Assembly (NCBI GenBank): GCA_964407285.1
Contig: CAYOVG010000136.1
Location: forward strand, 1-16,819
Direction of reading: 5' to 3'
Length of the DNA: 16,819 nt
Origin: CAYOVG01 sp964407285
GTDB taxonomy: Bacteria; Desulfobacterota; Syntrophobacteria; Syntrophobacterales; Syntrophobacteraceae
Part shown: positions 14,452-16,819 of the stretch, in pieces
Position numbering within the stretch: position 1 is the stretch's first letter
Layout of the letters: every line of letters begins with the position of its first letter
Program-made: the position numbers and the translations under genes
The notes under the pieces: generated by a model
What the model saw: the letters and a program-made list of their open reading frames with translations, nothing else
The model's database searches: none
Told to the model about the DNA's origin: nothing

Positions 14452-16020
14452 ATGCTTGTTGTAACGGCTGGGGAAATGGCCGATTTGGACAGGGAAACCA
14501 TTGAAGGCGTCGGCATACCGGGCATCGTGCTGATGGAAAACGCGGGACGCGGCGCCGCGTCCTTTTTTCTGGACGTCGCGCCCGACCTTCTGGACAGGCG
14601 AATAGCCGTATTGGCCGGAAGCGGCAACAATGCGGGGGACGGATTCGTCCTTGCGCGCATATTCCACGGCAAAGGGGCGGACGTTCTCGTGGCATGCCTG
14701 CGTTCCCCGGATCAACTGAAGGGAGACGCCCTGCTCAACTTCCGGATAGCGGAAAAACTCGAAATTCCCGTTATGGTATGGGACGAGGAAAAGGACTTTG
14801 AAACCCAGTGGCGGCCCATCCGGGAAAGCGGCGCGGTTGTCGATGCGATCCTCGGGACCGGCCTCAAGAGCGAGGTGCGCGGGCTCTACCGCTCCATCAT
14901 CGACGCCGTGAATACGCTCGATGTACCGGTGCTTTCCGTGGATGTGCCCTCCGGACTCGACGCCGGCTCCGGAAAGCCGCTCGGGACCGCCGTTCGGGCC
15001 ACGGCGACCGCCACCTTCGGCCTGGCCAAGATCGGGCACCTCGTTTCACCGGGAGAGTACCACACCGGCGTGCTGTGCATCGTAGACATCGGCATTCCTC
15101 CTTCCGTGGTGGAGGCGAAAGGCGTCAACCGGCACTGGCTGGACCACGACCTGGTATCCGGGTGGCTGAACCCCAGAGACCCCGACACCCATAAGGGCCA
15201 TGCGGGCCATGTGGCGGTCCTGGCCGGTTCGACGGGAAAAACCGGGGCCGCGGCCCTCATTTGCCAGGGTGCGGCGCGTGTCGGAGCGGGTCTCGTTACG
15301 TTGATGGTTCCCGCAAGCCTCAATCCGATCATGGAAGTCAAGCTCACCGAGGCAATGACTCTTCCCATCGCGGAAACGGAAGAACATTCGCCGTCAAAGG
15401 TCGCCCTCCCCCAGATCATGGAATTCCTGAACGGCAAGCAGTCCCTCGCCATGGGACCGGGCATCTCGCTCCATCCCGACACTCAGGCCCTGGTGCACGA
15501 ACTGGTTGCTCGATGCCCCTGCCCCATGGTGCTGGATGCCGATGCGGTAACCGCCCTGGCGGGACGCCCGGAACTCCTCCAGCAGGCGAAAAGCCCCGTC
15601 ATTCTGACCCCGCATCCCGGTGAAATGGCCCGGCTCATCCAGGGCGACACCCGGACGGTCCAGGACGACAGGCTGGGAATAGCGGCCGAATTCAGCCGAA
15701 AGCACGGGGTCGTGCTGGTCCTGAAGGGAAACCGGACGGTCGTCGCCGCTCCCGACGGGAGGCTCGCCATCAACAGCTCCGGAAATCCGGCAATGGCCTG
15801 CGGCGGGATGGGCGACACCCTCACGGGAATGATTGCGGGATTCATCAGCCAGGGACACGAACCCTTTCAGGCGGCGTGCCTGGGGGTTTACGTGCACGGA
15901 GCGGCGGCGGACAGAAGCATCGGGAGCGTTGCAAGCCGGGGTCTCCTGGCTTCGGACCTGCTCGATGAGGTCCCCTGGGTGATCGGCCGTCTCGAGGGAT
16001 TCGAAGGCGAAGAAGAATAG
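14452..16020 (+). CDS. nnr: bifunctional NAD(P)HX epimerase/dehydratase
   Basis: This 522-residue fusion protein repairs hydrated NAD(P)H. The N-terminal YjeF_N epimerase domain (about 1-215) interconverts R- and S-NAD(P)HX; it shows AGSGNNAGDGFVLAR and SVDVPSGLDAGSG. The C-terminal ribokinase-like domain (about 230-522) is the ADP- or ATP-dependent dehydratase, with TPHPGEM (from residue 386), LKGNRTVVAAPDG, and GNPAMACGGMGDTLTG with catalytic D455. I chose ATG 14452 because AAGGAGGT sits four bases upstream; the same frame is open back to 13933, but that part lies inside pdxJ and acpS and encodes Arg-rich nonsense. It is the last gene of the plus-strand string, followed by repeats and a hairpin. 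Confidence 0.97.
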   Translation: MLVVTAGEMADLDRETIEGVGIPGIVLMENAGRGAASFFLDVAPDLLDRRIAVLAGSGNNAGDGFVLARIFHGKGADVLVACLRSPDQLKGDALLNFRIAEKLEIPVMVWDEEKDFETQWRPIRESGAVVDAILGTGLKSEVRGLYRSIIDAVNTLDVPVLSVDVPSGLDAGSGKPLGTAVRATATATFGLAKIGHLVSPGEYHTGVLCIVDIGIPPSVVEAKGVNRHWLDHDLVSGWLNPRDPDTHKGHAGHVAVLAGSTGKTGAAALICQGAARVGAGLVTLMVPASLNPIMEVKLTEAMTLPIAETEEHSPSKVALPQIMEFLNGKQSLAMGPGISLHPDTQALVHELVARCPCPMVLDADAVTALAGRPELLQQAKSPVILTPHPGEMARLIQGDTRTVQDDRLGIAAEFSRKHGVVLVLKGNRTVVAAPDGRLAINSSGNPAMACGGMGDTLTGMIAGFISQGHEPFQAACLGVYVHGAAADRSIGSVASRGLLASDLLDEVPWVIGRLEGFEGEEE

Positions 16021-16025
16021 CGATT

Positions 16026-16218
16026 GGGTTGCGTTGCGGGTTGCGGGTTGCGAGTTGCGGGTTGCGGGTTCGAGAGATTAGACCGCTTTGTTGGGGGTGT
16101 GAAAACCACGGAGAGCATGGAGGAAGGTTGCGAGTTGCGGGTTGCGGGTTGCGGGTTGCGGGTTCGAGAGATTAGAACGTTTTGCGGGGTGGTGTGAAAA
16201 CCACGGAGAGCATGGAGG
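16026..16218. repeat. two tandem ~95-bp units with GTTGCGG heptamer tracts
   Basis: Copy 1 (16026-16123) and copy 2 (16126-16218) share the same plan. Each begins with five or six imperfect TTGCGGG heptamers (one variant TTGCGAG per copy), then TTCGAGAGATTAGA, a short variable stretch, and TGTGAAAACCACGGAGAGCATGGAGG. The copies differ in heptamer number and a few bases. No coding potential is apparent. Similar heptamer and ACCACGGAG-type elements are scattered between genes in related deltaproteobacteria as I recall them, but their function is not known to me. Confidence 0.85.
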
Positions 16219-16228
16219 TTGATGAGGC

Positions 16229-16260
16229 GGTGGCCCGGGCAACAAGTTGTTCGGGCCACC
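16229..16260. terminator. strong hairpin between convergent genes nnr and the lipoprotein gene
   Basis: Arms 16229-16243 and 16246-16260 pair over 15 positions (9 Watson-Crick pairs, two G-T wobbles, then four more pairs closing a very tight loop). It lies 209 bp past nnr and 54 bp past the end of the minus-strand lipoprotein gene, so it could end transcription from both. Downstream on the plus strand is a moderately T-rich stretch (GTCTTTCCTT), not a clean U-tract; on the minus strand there is none. Confidence 0.5.
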
Positions 16261-16313
16261 CAAACGTCTTTCCTTCCGGTGTGCAACGCTCGTTCCTCCC
16301 CGCGGAGCCGGAT

Positions 16314-16598
16314 TTAATATCCGTGGTAATAGCCCGGGGTCGGATAGCGGGGGTCTTCATAGTAACGCGGCGCGGGGTTTGATCTGTCATACAGATAACC
16401 GCCGAGCGCGCCCGCGGCGCCGCCGATCGCGGCGCCCGCGGCCGCATTATCCCCGGTCAACGCGCCGATGCCGGCGCCGGCTCCGGCGCCGAGCGCGCCG
16501 CCGCTGAGCGTACGCTGCTGAGTCGTGCTCATTCCGGCGCAACCGAGGGTAAACATCAGCAATAGAACAACTACAAGCGGTCGAATCCATCTCATCAT
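16314..16598 (-). CDS. glycine-zipper lipoprotein
   Basis: This is a 94-residue protein. A basic start (MMRWIRP), a hydrophobic stretch and TLGC (Cys at position 20) look like a lipoprotein signal peptide, although Thr at -3 is not the usual Leu. After cleavage comes a glycine/alanine-rich segment (about 33-67: GGALGAGAGAGIGALTG, then AAIGGAAGALGGYLYD), a glycine-zipper that forms packed membrane helices in outer-membrane lipoproteins of the 17-kDa/SmpA-like type. A Tyr/Pro/Arg-rich tail ends in YYHGY. Met1 at 16598 is favoured by GAGGAG eight bases upstream; Met2 (16595) is equally possible in effect. It is convergent with nnr and has no evident operon partner. The exact role is unknown; envelope integrity is the usual inference. 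Confidence 0.85.
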   Translation of the reverse strand: MMRWIRPLVVVLLLMFTLGCAGMSTTQQRTLSGGALGAGAGAGIGALTGDNAAAGAAIGGAAGALGGYLYDRSNPAPRYYEDPRYPTPGYYHGY

Positions 16599-16819
16599 GC
16601 TACAATCTCCTCACTATTCCGGCAGCTCCGGTCCTGGGAACGGAGTCGGCCGATATCGGGAATCAGTTATCGTCTCAGGGATGCTATACTAAAAATTAAT
16701 TATCGATCCGCGGTATTTCAATGTATTTTCAGGCTCAACGGGCCGGCCGGACAACCGCGGGACGTCCACCGGAGAAGACTGTTGCCACCTATCCACCCCC
16801 TAAAGGGTTGTATTCGGGG
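16599..16819. other. unassigned right edge
   Basis: I see no gene in these 221 bases. They include the leader of the lipoprotein gene and an AT-rich patch around 16686-16703 that may hold its promoter, although no convincing -35/-10 pair can be placed on either strand. Confidence 0.4.

Noticed and set aside
16026..16218. Possible CRISPR array
   Set aside because: Only two long units without regular unique spacers, and no cas genes in the window.

Overview
The window reads as a contiguous piece of a moderately GC-rich bacterial chromosome. Gene content and order point to an anaerobic deltaproteobacterium (Desulfobacterota, perhaps Syntrophobacterales-like): a double histidine-kinase/receiver operon with a PEP-synthase-like protein, the pdxJ-acpS-nnr string, GTTGCGG-type intergenic repeats, and evidence that UGA is read as selenocysteine. 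The taxonomic placement is inference; no rRNA or other marker is present.

Left third, minus strand, read from 6188 down to 1: one apparent operon. It encodes a Cache-type sensor histidine kinase, a stand-alone receiver, a second kinase with almost no sensor domain, a second stand-alone receiver, and a large ATP-grasp plus phosphohistidine-domain protein related to PEP synthase and pyruvate phosphate dikinase. The last gene leaves the window. Neither receiver carries an output domain, so the pathway must act through protein contacts; the PEP-synthase-like protein is the obvious candidate partner.

Middle, minus strand (6489-8952): three separated genes. These are a hemolysin III/PAQR-family membrane protein, the UV-damage endonuclease UvsE, and a small HesB/IscA-like protein with an in-frame UGA exactly where the family has its first conserved cysteine. 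A short SECIS-like hairpin follows the UGA, and a strong ribosome site and a plausible promoter precede the gene. I interpret it as a HesB-like selenoprotein that standard annotation would truncate or miss. It is the most interesting item in the window.

Right half, plus strand (9363-16020): a compact conserved string of phoH/ybeZ, a 7TM-HD phosphohydrolase (PgpH type), ybeY, pdxJ, acpS and nnr. These link RNA and ribosome quality control, probable cyclic-di-AMP turnover, and cofactor synthesis and repair. The genes overlap or abut, including a roughly 107-bp overlap between the HD gene and ybeY.

Right end: two tandem copies of a ~95-bp unit made of GTTGCGG heptamers, a strong hairpin between convergent genes, a small glycine-zipper lipoprotein gene on the minus strand, and about 220 bp without a recognisable gene.
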